DNA from: an uncultured beta proteobacterium
GTDB lineage: Bacteria > Pseudomonadota > Gammaproteobacteria > Burkholderiales > Burkholderiaceae_C
Assembly: GCA_903914175.1 (NCBI GenBank)
Contig: CAIWNX010000001.1
Coordinates: 1 to 56,492, forward strand
Direction: 5' to 3'
DNA length: 56,492 bases
Part shown: one piece after another, positions 1 through 10,928 of the stretch
Position numbering within the stretch: the first letter of the stretch is position 1
Layout: each line of letters starts with the position of its first letter
The notes under the pieces: generated by a model
Databases searched by the model: none
What the model was told of the DNA's origin: nothing
Seen by the model: only the letters and a program-made list of their open reading frames with translations
Program-made: the position numbers and the translations under genes

Positions 1-2
1 AT

Positions 3-1460
3 GATTCGACCGGCGCCAATCTGATTGTCCAGGTCAAGAACGCCCAGGTGTTGCGCGTCGTGCCACTCGAAAACGAAGCCGTGAATGAATGCTGGATCGC
101 CGACCGCGACCGCTTTTCCTATGAGGCGCTGAATTCGGCTGAGCGTCTGACGGCGCCCATGCTCAAGCAGGGCGGGGAGTGGAAGACGGTGGATTGGCAG
201 ACCGCGCTGGAATACGTGGCCAACGGCCTGACACAGGTGCAGGCCGAGCACGGTGCTGCCAGCATCGGCCTGCTGGCCAGCCCGCACAGCACGCTGGAAG
301 AATTGCATCTGGCCGCTGCATTGATGAATGGCCTGGGCTCGAGCAACATCGATTCGCGCCTGCGCCATGCCGAATTTGCAGCGCCAGAAGGTGTGCGTTA
401 CCTTGGCACCTCGATCGCTTCGCTGTCGGAACTGCAAAGTGTGCTGGTCGTGGGATCGAGCCTGCGCAAGGACCATCCCTTGTTTGCGCAAAGAATTCGG
501 CAAGCGGCGCGCAAGGGCTGCGTCGTGAGTTCGCTGCAAGAGCAGGCCCAGGATTGGGCCATGCCGGTGACGAACCGGCTGCTGGCCGACGCCACCGTCT
601 GGGTGCAGGCGCTGGCCGACGTGGCTGCCGCCGTGGCCGCAGAAAAGAATGTAGCAGCGCCCGCTGCCGGCACGGCAAGCGCTGTGGCCAAGGCCATTGC
701 GCAGTCGCTGCTCTCAGGTGAGCGCAAGGCGGTGCTGCTGGGTAACGCCGCCGCGCACCACGCCAAGGCGTCGAGCCTGCTGGCTCTGGCGAACTGGATT
801 GGCGCACAGACCGGCGCCGGCGTGGGCTATCTGACCGAGGCCGCGAACACCGTGGGCGCGCAGCTTGCGGGCGCGCTGCCTGGCGCAGCGGGCCTGAATG
901 CCGCGCAGATGCTGGGCGGCGGCTTGAAGGCCGTGCTCCTGCTGAACAACGAACCCGAGTTCGATTCCGCCGCCGGTGCCAAGGCCCGCGCCGGACTGTC
1001 AACAGCGGACATGGTGGTGAGCCTGAGCCCGTTCAAGGCAAACATGGATGTGGCCGACGTGCTGCTGCCGATCGCGCCCTTCACCGAAACCTCGGGCAGC
1101 TTCGTCAACGCCGAAGGGCGCTTGCAAAGCTTCCACGCCGTGGTCAAACCGCTGGCTGAAACCCGACCGGCCTGGAAGGTGTTGCGCGTGCTGGCCAACC
1201 TGCTGGACGTCGAAGGCTTCGAGTTCGAGTCCTCGCAGCAGGTATTGCTGGCGGTGCCGGGTGTTCAAGCCTCGCCGCAGGGGCCGATGGTAGAGGCCGG
1301 GCGCTTGAGCAATGCCACGCGCGCTGGCATTGACCTGGCGGCGGCGCAGACGAAGCCGGTGACGGCGGCGATCTATCAGCTCGATGGGCTGGTGCGGCGT
1401 TCCAGTTCGCTGCAAATGACGGCGGACGCCAAACTCACAGCGCAAGAGGTGGTTGCATGA
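3..1460 (+). CDS. nuoG: NADH-quinone oxidoreductase subunit G, C-terminal part (5' end outside window)
   Basis: Open frame runs from the window edge ([43 protein letters not shown]...); directly followed by nuoH in operon order. Confidence 0.92.
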   Translation, partial: DSTGANLIVQVKNAQVLRVVPLENEAVNECWIADRDRFSYEALNSAERLTAPMLKQGGEWKTVDWQTALEYVANGLTQVQAEHGAASIGLLASPHSTLEELHLAAALMNGLGSSNIDSRLRHAEFAAPEGVRYLGTSIASLSELQSVLVVGSSLRKDHPLFAQRIRQAARKGCVVSSLQEQAQDWAMPVTNRLLADATVWVQALADVAAAVAAEKNVAAPAAGTASAVAKAIAQSLLSGERKAVLLGNAAAHHAKASSLLALANWIGAQTGAGVGYLTEAANTVGAQLAGALPGAAGLNAAQMLGGGLKAVLLLNNEPEFDSAAGAKARAGLSTADMVVSLSPFKANMDVADVLLPIAPFTETSGSFVNAEGRLQSFHAVVKPLAETRPAWKVLRVLANLLDVEGFEFESSQQVLLAVPGVQASPQGPMVEAGRLSNATRAGIDLAAAQTKPVTAAIYQLDGLVRRSSSLQMTADAKLTAQEVVA

Positions 1461-2533
1461 TTGACGCGATTTTCAACTACGGGCAGGGACTGCTGGCCGC
1501 ATCATGGTGGACCGGCCTGGCCTGGCCCGCGGCCTGGGCGCTGATCAAGATCGTCGTGGTGCTGATGCCTCTGATGGGCATCGTTGCCTACACCACGCTG
1601 TGGGAGCGCAAGCTGCTGGGCTGGGTGCAGATCCGCCTCGGGCCGAATCGCGTGGGACCCTGGGGCCTGCTGCAGCCCATGGCGGACGCCATGAAGCTGA
1701 TGGCCAAGGAAATTCTGGTCCCCGCCAAGTCGAACAAGGTGCTGTTCCTGATGGGGCCGGTCATGACCATCATGCCGGCACTGGCGGCCTGGGCGGTCGT
1801 TCCTTTCGGCCCGGATCTGGCGCTGTCCAACATCAACGCCGGCCTGCTGTTTGTCATGGCGATTGCCTCGCTTGAGGTATACGGCGTGATCATTTCGGGT
1901 TGGGCGTCCAATTCCAAATATGCGTTTCTCGGTGCCCTACGTGCCTCTGCGCAAATGGTGAGCTATGAGCTGGCCATGGGCTTTTGCCTGGTGATCGTGC
2001 TGATGGTCTCAGCCAGTCTGAACCTGACCGACATCGTAATGGGGCAGGCCAAGGGCATGTTTGTAGACCGCGGACTGGGCTTTCTGTCCTGGAACTGGCT
2101 GCCGCTGCTGCCGATCTTCTTTATCTACTTCATCTCGGGTTTGGCGGAAACGAACCGCCTGCCGTTTGACGTGATCGAAGGTGAATCGGAGATCGTGGCC
2201 GGCCACATGGTGGAGTACTCGGGCATGTCCTGGGCCATGTTCCAGTTGGCGGAATACGCCAACATCTGGATGATCTCGATTCTGTCCACCATCATGTTCC
2301 TGGGCGGATGGCTGTCGCCCGTCGGCTTCCTCGACTGGATTCCGGGATGGATCTGGCTGGGCCTGAAAGCCTCCTTCGTGATGACGCTCTTTATCTGGGT
2401 GCGCGTGACGTTTCCACGGTTTCGCTATGACCAGATCATGCGCCTGGGCTGGAAGATCTTCATACCCGTGACCCTGGTGTGGCTGGTCCTGGTGGCGGTC
2501 TGGATGCAGACCCCCTGGAATATTTGGAAATAA
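1457..2533 (+). CDS. nuoH: NADH-quinone oxidoreductase subunit H
   Basis: [51 protein letters not shown] motifs; overlaps nuoG stop (ATGA). Confidence 0.97.
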   Translation: MIDAIFNYGQGLLAASWWTGLAWPAAWALIKIVVVLMPLMGIVAYTTLWERKLLGWVQIRLGPNRVGPWGLLQPMADAMKLMAKEILVPAKSNKVLFLMGPVMTIMPALAAWAVVPFGPDLALSNINAGLLFVMAIASLEVYGVIISGWASNSKYAFLGALRASAQMVSYELAMGFCLVIVLMVSASLNLTDIVMGQAKGMFVDRGLGFLSWNWLPLLPIFFIYFISGLAETNRLPFDVIEGESEIVAGHMVEYSGMSWAMFQLAEYANIWMISILSTIMFLGGWLSPVGFLDWIPGWIWLGLKASFVMTLFIWVRVTFPRFRYDQIMRLGWKIFIPVTLVWLVLVAVWMQTPWNIWK

Positions 2534-2545
2534 TTCGAGCCGTCT

Positions 2546-3079
2546 ATGTCTACCCCAACCACCAGCGCCATGGCCACTCGCGTCGAGCCCGATTTCTCGC
2601 TCAAGGACTTTCTGTCCAGCTTTCTGCTGGCCGAGTTCTTCAAGGGGATGTTGCTCACCGGAAAATATGCCTTCCGCAGCAAGATCACGCTCGAGTACCC
2701 GGAAGAGAAAACGCCTCTGTCGCCCCGGTTTCGCGGCCTGCACGCGCTGCGCCGCTACGAGAACGGCGAGGAGCGCTGCATCGCCTGCAAGCTGTGCGAA
2801 GCGGTCTGTCCGGCTATGGCGATCACGATCGAGTCCGAAGAGCGCGCCGACGGCTCGCGCCGCACCACGCGCTACGACATCGACCTGAACAAATGCATTT
2901 TTTGCGGATTCTGCGAGGAAAGCTGCCCGGTGGATTCGATCGTGGAAACCCACATCCTGGAGTACCACGGCGAATCCCGCGGAGATCTGTATTTCACCAA
3001 AGAGATGTTGCTCGCGGTGGGGGATCGCTATGAACCCCAGATTGCAGCGGCCAGGGCGGCCGACGCCAAGTACCGCTGA
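2546..3079 (+). CDS. nuoI: NADH-quinone oxidoreductase subunit I (2x[4Fe-4S])
   Basis: [12 protein letters not shown] and [12 protein letters not shown] ferredoxin motifs; operon position. Confidence 0.97.
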   Translation: MSTPTTSAMATRVEPDFSLKDFLSSFLLAEFFKGMLLTGKYAFRSKITLEYPEEKTPLSPRFRGLHALRRYENGEERCIACKLCEAVCPAMAITIESEERADGSRRTTRYDIDLNKCIFCGFCEESCPVDSIVETHILEYHGESRGDLYFTKEMLLAVGDRYEPQIAAARAADAKYR

Positions 3080-3125
3080 CCGTCTCCTGACCGATTAACC
3101 CAGAACACCGAAAAAGAAACGACAC

Positions 3126-3797
3126 ATGGACGTCAAATCAGGTCTCTTCTATTTCTTTTCGATCGTGCTGTTGTTCGCCGCATTCCGGGTGATCACGGCG
3201 CGCAACCCGGTCTACGCCGTGCTCTATCTGGTGCTGGCTTTCTTCCAGGCCTCGGCGCTGTGGATCCTGCTGCAGGCGGAATTCCTGGCGATCGCCCTGG
3301 TGCTGGTCTACGTGGGGGCTGTGATGGTGCTGTTCCTGTTCGTGGTGATGATGCTGGACATCAATGTGGACAGCCTGAGAGAGGGATTCTGGAAGCACTT
3401 TCCTCTGGCCGCCGCGGTCGGCGTGCTGATCGCGCTGGAGATGGCCGCGGTCCTGATGGGAGGCTTTCGCATCTCCGAAGAGCCCAAGGCGGTGGCAGCC
3501 CTGGGACAGGCGGCGCACCAATATTCGAACACCCGTGAACTGGGCAAGCTGCTCTATACGCAGTACCAGTACCCGCTTGAAATCGCGGCCATGATTCTGC
3601 TGGTGGCCATCATCGCCGCCATCGCCTTGACGCTGCGCCAGCGCAAGGACGTCAAGTATGTGAATCCGGCGGATCAGGTGCGAGCCCGATCCAAGGACCG
3701 GTTGGAAGTCGTGAAGATGGAAGCTACTCAATCATTTGCCGCGCACGAAACGGCGCAGGCCGCTGCAGCCGCAGCAGCTTCGGAGAAACAGGCATGA
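3126..3797 (+). CDS. nuoJ: NADH-quinone oxidoreductase subunit J
   Basis: Membrane protein with typical NuoJ N-terminus ([52 protein letters not shown]); operon position. Confidence 0.95.
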   Translation: MDVKSGLFYFFSIVLLFAAFRVITARNPVYAVLYLVLAFFQASALWILLQAEFLAIALVLVYVGAVMVLFLFVVMMLDINVDSLREGFWKHFPLAAAVGVLIALEMAAVLMGGFRISEEPKAVAALGQAAHQYSNTRELGKLLYTQYQYPLEIAAMILLVAIIAAIALTLRQRKDVKYVNPADQVRARSKDRLEVVKMEATQSFAAHETAQAAAAAAASEKQA

Positions 3798-4102
3798 ACA
3801 TCACGCTGGGACACTTTCTTTCCCTTGGTGCAATGCTGTTTGCACTGTCCATCATCGGGATCTTCCTGAACCGCAAGAACCTGATCGTGCTGCTGATGGC
3901 GATCGAGCTCATGCTGCTCGCGGTCAACATGAATTTCGTCGCGTTTTCCCACTACCTGGGCGATCTGAACGGACAGGTTTTTGTGTTTTTCATTCTGACC
4001 GTGGCTGCGGCCGAGTCAGCCATTGGTCTGGCCATTCTGGTGCTGCTGTTCCGTAACAAGTCCAGCATCAATGTGGACGAGTTGAATTCGTTGAAGGGTT
4101 AA
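3794..4102 (+). CDS. nuoK: NADH-quinone oxidoreductase subunit K
   Basis: Small 3-TM protein, [27 protein letters not shown]; overlaps nuoJ stop. Confidence 0.96.
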   Translation: MNITLGHFLSLGAMLFALSIIGIFLNRKNLIVLLMAIELMLLAVNMNFVAFSHYLGDLNGQVFVFFILTVAAAESAIGLAILVLLFRNKSSINVDELNSLKG

Positions 4103-4107
4103 TAAAA

Positions 4108-6771
4108 ATGAGTCAAACCCTTTCCGCCGCAAGCCTGTTGACGGTCGCATTGGCCCCACTGGCGGGCGCTGTCCTGGCGGGTGTGTTCGGTACCAAATTC
4201 GGTGGCAACGTGATCGGCCGGCGCCTGACGCACACGCTGGCGATCTCGGGCGTGCTGCTGGCCTTCGTTCTTTCCGCCATGACGCTCAACAGCGTGCTGG
4301 CAGGAGCCCGCTTCAACGAGACCCTGTACACCTGGATGGTCGTGGGCAACCTTCGCATGGAGGTCGGCTTCCTGATCGATGGCCTCACGGCGATGATGAT
4401 GTGCGTCGTGACTTTCGTCTCGCTCATGGTGCATATCTACACCGTGGGCTACATGGAAGAGGACGAGGGCTACAACCGCTTCTTCTCCTACATCTCGCTG
4501 TTCACGTTCTCGATGCTGATGCTGGTGATGAGCAACAACATGCTGCAGCTGTTCTTTGGCTGGGAGGCCGTGGGCCTGGTGTCGTACCTGCTGATCGGAT
4601 TCTGGTTCAACAAGCCCAGCGCGATCTTCGCCAACATGAAGGCCTTCCTGGTGAACCGCGTCGGCGACTTCGGCTTCATCCTGGGCATCGGCCTGCTCGC
4701 GGCCTACAGCGGCAGCCTGAACTACACCCAGGTGTTCGCGCATTCGGCAGATCTGGCCAAAATCACCTTCCCTGGCACCGACTGGATGCTGATCACCGTC
4801 ATCTGCATCTGCCTGTTCATCGGCGCCATGGGCAAGAGCGCGCAGTTCCCGCTGCACGTCTGGTTGCCGGATTCGATGGAAGGCCCGACACCTATCTCCG
4901 CACTGATCCACGCTGCGACCATGGTCACCGCCGGCATCTTCATGGTGGCGCGCATGTCGCCGCTGTTTGAGCTGAGCGAGACGGCGCTGAACTTCGTCAT
5001 GGTGATCGGCGCCATCACGGCCCTGTTCATGGGTTTCCTGGGCATCATCCAGAACGACATCAAGCGCATCGTCGCCTACTCCACACTCTCGCAACTCGGC
5101 TACATGGAGGAAGACGAAGGCTACAACCGCTTCTTTGCCTACATTTCGCTGTTTACTTTCTCGATGTTGATGCTGGTGATGAGCAACAACATGCTGCAGC
5201 TGTTCTTCGGCTGGGAAGCCGTGGGTCTGGTGTCCTATCTGCTGATCGGTTTCTGGTTTAACAAGCCCAGCGCCATCTTTGCCAACATGAAGGCCTTCCT
5301 GGTCAATCGCGTCGGTGACTTCGGTTTCATCCTTGGCATCGGTCTGATTGCAGCCTTTGCCGGCACGCTGAACTACTCGGAAGCATTCGCCAAGGCGGCC
5401 GAACTGGGCAAGCTGAGCTTCCCGGGTACTGACTGGATGCTGGTGACCGTGATCTGCATCTGCCTGTTCATTGGTGCCATGGGCAAATCGGCACAGTTCC
5501 CGCTGCACGTCTGGTTGCCCGATTCCATGGAAGGCCCGACCCCGATCTCGGCCCTGATCCACGCTGCCACCATGGTGACAGCCGGTATCTTCATGGTCGC
5601 GCGCATGTCGCCGCTGTTCGAACTCAGCGAAACGGCCTTGAACTTCGTTATGACGATTGGCGCCATCACGGCCCTTTTCATGGGTTTCCTGGGCATCATC
5701 CAGAACGACATCAAGCGCATCGTCGCTTATTCGACGCTGTCGCAGCTCGGTTACATGACGGTGGCGCTCGGTGCCTCGGCCTACTCGGTGGCGGTGTTTC
5801 ACCTGATGACGCATGCTTTCTTCAAAGCGCTGCTGTTCCTTGCCGCTGGCTCGGTCATCATGGGTGTGCACCACAACCAGGACATCCGCTGGATGGGCGG
5901 TCTGCGCAAGTACATGCCGATCACCTGGATCACGTCCTTGCTCGGTTCACTCGCGCTGATCGGAACACCGTTTTTCGCTGGCTTCTATTCGAAGGACAGC
6001 ATCATCGAAGCCGTTCATGAAAGCCATTTGCCAGCGGCCGGCTTTGCCTCGTTCGCGGTGTTGGCCGGTGTCTTCATCACGGCCTTCTATTCCTTCCGCC
6101 TGTATTTCCTGGTGTTCCATGGCAAGGAGCGCTTCGACCAGAATCCGGATGCCCATCACCATGGCGACCATCATGGTCACCACGAGGTCCACGCGCCGCA
6201 CGAGTCACCCTGGGTCGTCACTGTGCCGCTGATCCTGCTGGCGATTCCCTCGGTCGTGATCGGTTACATGACGATTGGGCCGATGCTGTTTGGAGAGTTC
6301 TTCAAGGGCGCGATCTTCATCAACGCCGAGAAGCATGCTGCGCTCGAAGAAATGGCCAAGGCTTTCCATGGCCCGGTCCAGATGGCTTTGCATTCCCTGT
6401 ACACCGCACCCTTCTGGCTGGCGCTGGCCGGTGTCGTCACGTCCTACTACATGTACATGATCAACCCGGCTGTGCCGACGGCGATCAAGAAGACCTTCAT
6501 GCCGATCTTCACGCTGCTGGAGAACAAGTACTACCTCGACTGGTTCAATGAAAACGTGCTGGCCCGCGGCGCGCGTGCTTTGGGTACCGGTTTGTGGAAG
6601 GGTGGCGACGAGTACGTCATCGATGGCACGCTGGTGAACGGGTCCTGGAAAGTGGTCGGATGGGTCTCAGGCCTGGTGCGCCGTGTCCAGACCGGTTACC
6701 TGTACCACTACGCATTCATGATGATCCTGGGCGTTTTCGTGCTGATGACGTATTTCGTCTGGCTCAAATAG
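4108..6771 (+). CDS. nuoL: NADH-quinone oxidoreductase subunit L with internal 217-aa tandem duplication (887 aa)
   Basis: NuoL/Mrp antiporter signature; residues from GYMEEDEGYNRFF to IVAYSTLSQL occur twice head-to-tail. Confidence 0.95.
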   Translation: MSQTLSAASLLTVALAPLAGAVLAGVFGTKFGGNVIGRRLTHTLAISGVLLAFVLSAMTLNSVLAGARFNETLYTWMVVGNLRMEVGFLIDGLTAMMMCVVTFVSLMVHIYTVGYMEEDEGYNRFFSYISLFTFSMLMLVMSNNMLQLFFGWEAVGLVSYLLIGFWFNKPSAIFANMKAFLVNRVGDFGFILGIGLLAAYSGSLNYTQVFAHSADLAKITFPGTDWMLITVICICLFIGAMGKSAQFPLHVWLPDSMEGPTPISALIHAATMVTAGIFMVARMSPLFELSETALNFVMVIGAITALFMGFLGIIQNDIKRIVAYSTLSQLGYMEEDEGYNRFFAYISLFTFSMLMLVMSNNMLQLFFGWEAVGLVSYLLIGFWFNKPSAIFANMKAFLVNRVGDFGFILGIGLIAAFAGTLNYSEAFAKAAELGKLSFPGTDWMLVTVICICLFIGAMGKSAQFPLHVWLPDSMEGPTPISALIHAATMVTAGIFMVARMSPLFELSETALNFVMTIGAITALFMGFLGIIQNDIKRIVAYSTLSQLGYMTVALGASAYSVAVFHLMTHAFFKALLFLAAGSVIMGVHHNQDIRWMGGLRKYMPITWITSLLGSLALIGTPFFAGFYSKDSIIEAVHESHLPAAGFASFAVLAGVFITAFYSFRLYFLVFHGKERFDQNPDAHHHGDHHGHHEVHAPHESPWVVTVPLILLAIPSVVIGYMTIGPMLFGEFFKGAIFINAEKHAALEEMAKAFHGPVQMALHSLYTAPFWLALAGVVTSYYMYMINPAVPTAIKKTFMPIFTLLENKYYLDWFNENVLARGARALGTGLWKGGDEYVIDGTLVNGSWKVVGWVSGLVRRVQTGYLYHYAFMMILGVFVLMTYFVWLK
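4447..5748 (+). repeat. Intragenic direct tandem duplication, 2 x 651 bp (4447-5097 and 5098-5748), in frame
   Basis: Period exactly 651 bp; about 16 aa differences in 217 by eye plus many synonymous differences; junctions at GGCTACATG/GGTTACATG (GYM). Confidence 0.95.
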
Positions 6772-6784
6772 GAGAAAAAGAAAA

Positions 6785-8260
6785 ATGGGATTGTTGAGCC
6801 TGGCTATTTGGACACCAATTTGTTTTGGCGTCGTGCTGCTGGCACTCGGTCGTGACGATCAGGCGCGTGCCGTGCGCTGGGTTGCTCTGATTGGTGCCCT
6901 TGTGAGTTTTCTGGTCACGCTGCCGCTGTACGAGGGCTTCAAGCTCGGCACGGCTGCCATGCAGTTCGTCGAGAAGACGACATGGATACCGCGTTTCAAC
7001 ATCAACTACCACCTCGGTGTCGACGGCATCTCGTTCTGGTTTGTGTTGCTGACAGCCTTCATCAACGTGGTGATCGTGATCGCGGGCTGGGAAGTCATCA
7101 CCCGGCGCGTCAACCAGTACATGGGCGCCTTCCTGATTTTGAGCGGTTTGATGATCGGCGTCTTCTGCGCGCTCGATGGCATGCTGTTCTACGTCTTCTT
7201 CGAAGCGACGCTGATTCCGATGTACCTGATCATCGGTATCTGGGGCGGGCCGAACAAGATTTACGCCGCCTTCAAGTTCTTCCTCTACACGCTGCTGGGC
7301 TCGCTGTTGATGCTGGTTGCCCTGATCTTCCTCTACACCAAGTCGGGTGGCAGTTTTGATCTGGCGCTGTGGCACAAGATGCCGCTCGCCGGCACGACCC
7401 AGACCCTGCTGTTCTTTGCTTTCTTCGCCGCCTTTGCCGTCAAGGTTCCGATGTGGCCGGTCCACACATGGTTGCCCGATGTGCACGTCGAAGCGCCCAC
7501 CGGCGGCTCGGCTGTGCTGGCAGCCATCATGCTTAAACTCGGCGCCTACGGCTTCCTGCGTTTTTCGCTGCCGATCGCACCCGACGCCGCGCGCGAGTGG
7601 GCCTGGCTCATGATCGCGCTGTCGCTGATCGCTGTGATCTATGTCGGCCTGGTGGCGATGGTGCAAAAGGACATGAAGAAACTGGTGGCTTACTCATCGG
7701 TGGCGCACATGGGCTTTGTGACACTGGGCTTCTTTATCTTCAATGACCTTGGCGTCGCGGGCGGCATTGTGCAGATGATCGCGCACGGCTTTGTATCGGC
7801 TGCCATGTTCCTCTCGATTGGCGTGCTGTATGACCGCGTTCACTCGCGTGAAATTGCCGCTTATGGTGGCGTCGTCAACACCATGCCCAAGTTCACCGCC
7901 TTCGCCCTGTTCTTTGCCATGGCCAATTGCGGACTGCCCGGAACCGCCGGTTTCGTCGGCGAGTGGATGGTGATCCTGGGCGCCGTCAAAGCCAATTTCT
8001 GGTTGGGTTTTGCCGCTGCCAGTGCACTGATCTTCGGCGCTGCCTACACCTTGTGGATGTTCAAGCGCGTCTACCTGGGCCCGGTTGCCAACAAGCATGT
8101 GAAAGAACTGGTCGATATCAGCAGCCGCGAGTTCCTGGTGATGGCGCTGCTGGGTGCCGCCGTGCTCTACATGGGCGTCTATCCGAAGCCATTTACCGAT
8201 GTCATGCAGACATCGGTTGCCGAGTTGCTCCAGCATGTGGCGCAGACCAAACTGAATTGA
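6785..8260 (+). CDS. nuoM: NADH-quinone oxidoreductase subunit M
   Basis: Antiporter-like subunit, MWPVHTWLPDVHVEAPTGGSAVLAAIMLKLGAYGFLRF; operon position. Confidence 0.96.
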   Translation: MGLLSLAIWTPICFGVVLLALGRDDQARAVRWVALIGALVSFLVTLPLYEGFKLGTAAMQFVEKTTWIPRFNINYHLGVDGISFWFVLLTAFINVVIVIAGWEVITRRVNQYMGAFLILSGLMIGVFCALDGMLFYVFFEATLIPMYLIIGIWGGPNKIYAAFKFFLYTLLGSLLMLVALIFLYTKSGGSFDLALWHKMPLAGTTQTLLFFAFFAAFAVKVPMWPVHTWLPDVHVEAPTGGSAVLAAIMLKLGAYGFLRFSLPIAPDAAREWAWLMIALSLIAVIYVGLVAMVQKDMKKLVAYSSVAHMGFVTLGFFIFNDLGVAGGIVQMIAHGFVSAAMFLSIGVLYDRVHSREIAAYGGVVNTMPKFTAFALFFAMANCGLPGTAGFVGEWMVILGAVKANFWLGFAAASALIFGAAYTLWMFKRVYLGPVANKHVKELVDISSREFLVMALLGAAVLYMGVYPKPFTDVMQTSVAELLQHVAQTKLN

Positions 8261-8298
8261 TCAGCCTGAACTGATCAAATTGAATAGAGAAACAGAAA

Positions 8299-9786
8299 AT
8301 GATCGATAAACTCAGTTGGATCTCGGCGTACCCGGAAATCATCCTGCTCGTCATGGGCTGCGTGATCGTGCTGGCCGATCTGGGCGTGAAGACGCCGCGC
8401 CGGACCTTGACCTATGTCCTGACCTTGCTGACGCTGGCCGTCGTGGCTTTCCTGCAGGCCAGCTATGCCAGCAGCGCTTCGACCATCTACGGCTTTGGCA
8501 ACATGGTGGTGAGCGACCAGATGGGCAACTGGCTCAAGTGCTTTGCCACGCTGGCCGTCATGGTGACGCTGGTCTATGGCCGGCCCTACGCCGCCGACCG
8601 CACCATGCTGCGCGGCGGCGAGTTGTTCAGCCTGTCCATGTTCTCGCTGCTGGGCATGTTTGTCATGATCTCGGGCAACAACTTCCTGGTGATCTACCTT
8701 GGGCTTGAACTGCTGACGCTGTCGAGCTACGCGCTGGTGGCGCTGCGTCGTGACGATGCGACCTCGACCGAAGCGGCGATGAAATATTTTGTGCTGGGTG
8801 CGCTGGCTTCCGGTTTCCTGCTCTACGGCATGTCCATGATGTATGGCGCCACCGGTTCGCTCGATATCAATGCCGTCTTCAAAGCCATCAATTCAGGTCA
8901 GATTCGGCACCAGGTGCTGATCTTCGGTTTGGTGTTCATTGTTGCCGGTCTGGCCTTCAAACTCGGCGTCGTACCGTTTCACATGTGGATTCCCGACGTC
9001 TACCAGGGTGCACCGACGGCGGTGACGCTGATGATTGGTGGCGCGCCCAAACTGGCGGCCTTTGCCATCATGATCCGGCTGCTGGTTGAAGGCATGTTGC
9101 CGCTGGCGATTGACTGGCAGCAGATGCTGTTGGTGCTTGCGGTGGGTTCGCTCATCATCGGTAATCTGGCGGCCATTGCGCAGACCAACCTGAAGCGCAT
9201 GCTGGCGTTTTCAACCATTTCGCAGATGGGTTTTGTGCTGCTGGGCATGATGTCGGGTGTTGTCAACGGCAACATCAGTTCGGCTGCCAATGCCTACAGT
9301 TCGTCCATGTTCTATGTCGTCACCTACGTGCTGACGACACTGGCCAGCTTCGGTGTCATTTTGCTGCTGGCGCGCGAAGGATTCGAGAGCGAGGAAATTT
9401 CTGATTTCGCTGGCCTGAATCAGCGCAGTCCGCTGTATGCAGGGGTGATGGCGGTCTGTCTGTTCTCGCTGGCCGGCATTCCGCCCATGGTTGGCTTCTA
9501 CGCCAAACTCTCGGTGCTGCAGGCCCTGGTCGCTTCAGGTCAGGCCTTCCATCTCGGGGTGGCGGTGTTCGCCGTCGTGATGTCGCTGATCGGTGCCTTC
9601 TACTATCTGCGTGTCATCAAGGTGATGTACTTCGATGCGCCGATTACCGCCAGCACGGTGTCAGCGTCGCTGGACGTGCGCGTGGTCCTGTCCATCAACG
9701 GCGCACTGGTGCTGATCCTGGGCCTGTTCCCGGCCAGCCTGATGCATTTGTGCGCCAATGCTGTGGTGCAGATGCTGGGCACCTGA
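8299..9786 (+). CDS. nuoN: NADH-quinone oxidoreductase subunit N
   Basis: VVPFHMWIPDVYQGAPTAVTLMIGGAPKLAAFA; operon position. Confidence 0.96.
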   Translation: MIDKLSWISAYPEIILLVMGCVIVLADLGVKTPRRTLTYVLTLLTLAVVAFLQASYASSASTIYGFGNMVVSDQMGNWLKCFATLAVMVTLVYGRPYAADRTMLRGGELFSLSMFSLLGMFVMISGNNFLVIYLGLELLTLSSYALVALRRDDATSTEAAMKYFVLGALASGFLLYGMSMMYGATGSLDINAVFKAINSGQIRHQVLIFGLVFIVAGLAFKLGVVPFHMWIPDVYQGAPTAVTLMIGGAPKLAAFAIMIRLLVEGMLPLAIDWQQMLLVLAVGSLIIGNLAAIAQTNLKRMLAFSTISQMGFVLLGMMSGVVNGNISSAANAYSSSMFYVVTYVLTTLASFGVILLLAREGFESEEISDFAGLNQRSPLYAGVMAVCLFSLAGIPPMVGFYAKLSVLQALVASGQAFHLGVAVFAVVMSLIGAFYYLRVIKVMYFDAPITASTVSASLDVRVVLSINGALVLILGLFPASLMHLCANAVVQMLGT

Positions 9787-9819
9787 TCGAGCGCTTGCCG
9801 GGCGCTGTCGCCATGACGC

Positions 9820-10425
9820 ATGGATGACCGGCACCTGATCGAGGAGAAGCGCTCCGGCCAGGAGCTGTTCAAGGGGCGGTTTTTGCATGCCTTTCGCGAC
9901 ACGGTGCGTCTGCCCGATGGCGCCAGCGCCAGCCGTGAATATCTGGTGCACCCCGGTGCCGTCATGATCGTGCCGCTGCTGGCAGACGCCGACGGCGCGT
10001 TGCGTGTGGTGCTGGAGCGTCAATTTCGCTATCCCTTGGGTCAGGTGATGATTGAGTTTCCGGCCGGCAAGCGTGACCCCGGAGAAAACCTGCAACGCTG
10101 CGCGCAGCGTGAATTGCAAGAGGAAACCGGCTACCGTGCAGCGGCCTGGGCACGCGCTGGTGTTCTGCATCCGTCGATCTCCTATTCAACCGAATTCATC
10201 GAGGTCTGGTTTGCACGCGATCTGACGGCGGGTGTGCCCCGGCTCGACCCCGGCGAGTTCCTCGATGTCTTCAGCGCGACGCCGTCGCAGTTGTTGCAAT
10301 GGTGCTGCGATGGCACGGTGACCGACGGCAAGACCCTGGCGGCAGCGCTGTGGTTGCAAAACGTTTTGTCTGGCGCCTGGTCGTTAAGCTGGCAGGAAAC
10401 ATTGGCCTCTGATATCGCTGGATAA
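9820..10425 (+). CDS. Nudix hydrolase (ADP-ribose pyrophosphatase-like)
   Basis: Nudix box G...QRELQEETGYRAAAW. Confidence 0.85.
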   Translation: MDDRHLIEEKRSGQELFKGRFLHAFRDTVRLPDGASASREYLVHPGAVMIVPLLADADGALRVVLERQFRYPLGQVMIEFPAGKRDPGENLQRCAQRELQEETGYRAAAWARAGVLHPSISYSTEFIEVWFARDLTAGVPRLDPGEFLDVFSATPSQLLQWCCDGTVTDGKTLAAALWLQNVLSGAWSLSWQETLASDIAG

Positions 10426-10432
10426 TGGCGCC

Positions 10433-10885
10433 ATGAAAGTCCTTGATCTTCAATGCGGGCATCAGCATCTGTTTGAAGGCTGGTTTGCGAGCGAAGAGGA
10501 TTTTCAGGAGCAGCAGCAGCGCGCCATGATCGAGTGCCCGCTGTGCGGCGATGCCTCCATCTCCAAGCGCCTGAGTGCACCGCGCCTGAACCTGGGCGCA
10601 GCCCGCAACGAGCCCGCACCTGCGGCGCAGGAGCCGCCTTCCAACATTGTCACCGAACAAGCCCTGCAAGCGGCATGGCTGACTGTCGCGCGCCGAATAC
10701 TGGCCGACACCGATGATGTGGGAACCGGCTTCGCCGAAGAGGCGCGCAAGATTCACTACGGCGAGGTCCCGCAGCGCGGTATCCGCGGGCGTGCCACGCC
10801 CGAGCAAGCCGACGCACTGATCGAGGAAGGCATTGGCGTGCTGCAACTGGCGCTACCCGACGCACTCAAGGAACGACTGCAGTGA
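10433..10885 (+). CDS. DUF1178 family protein
   Basis: MKVLDLQCGHQHLFEGWFASEEDFQEQQQRAMIECPLCGDASISKRLSAPRLN pattern. Confidence 0.85.
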   Translation: MKVLDLQCGHQHLFEGWFASEEDFQEQQQRAMIECPLCGDASISKRLSAPRLNLGAARNEPAPAAQEPPSNIVTEQALQAAWLTVARRILADTDDVGTGFAEEARKIHYGEVPQRGIRGRATPEQADALIEEGIGVLQLALPDALKERLQ

Positions 10886-10928
10886 AGGCATAGTTTGTAT
10901 TTGGAAGACAGGCAGCGCAGGAGCAAAA

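Noticed and set aside
4447-5748. nuoL duplication as a simple assembly collapse/expansion error
   Set aside because: Copies differ at many synonymous and about 16 non-synonymous positions, and the shared junction homology is only about 9 bp, too short for typical assembly joins; strain chimerism still needs checking
4099-5874. 591-aa antisense ORF across nuoL, histidine/glutamine rich with internal repeats
   Set aside because: Shadow of GC-rich codon usage on the opposite strand; its repeats simply mirror the nuoL duplication, and nuoL is clearly the real gene
6140-6200. Histidine-rich stretch DAHHHGDHHGHHEVHAPH in NuoL as a metal-sensing insert
   Set aside because: A His-rich loop at this position is not unexpected in betaproteobacterial NuoL; nothing else supports a separate function
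10833-10928. Upstream start of the glutamate dehydrogenase ORF at 10833
   Set aside because: Overlaps the DUF1178 gene and encodes an implausible N-terminus; ATG 10929/10932 fits better
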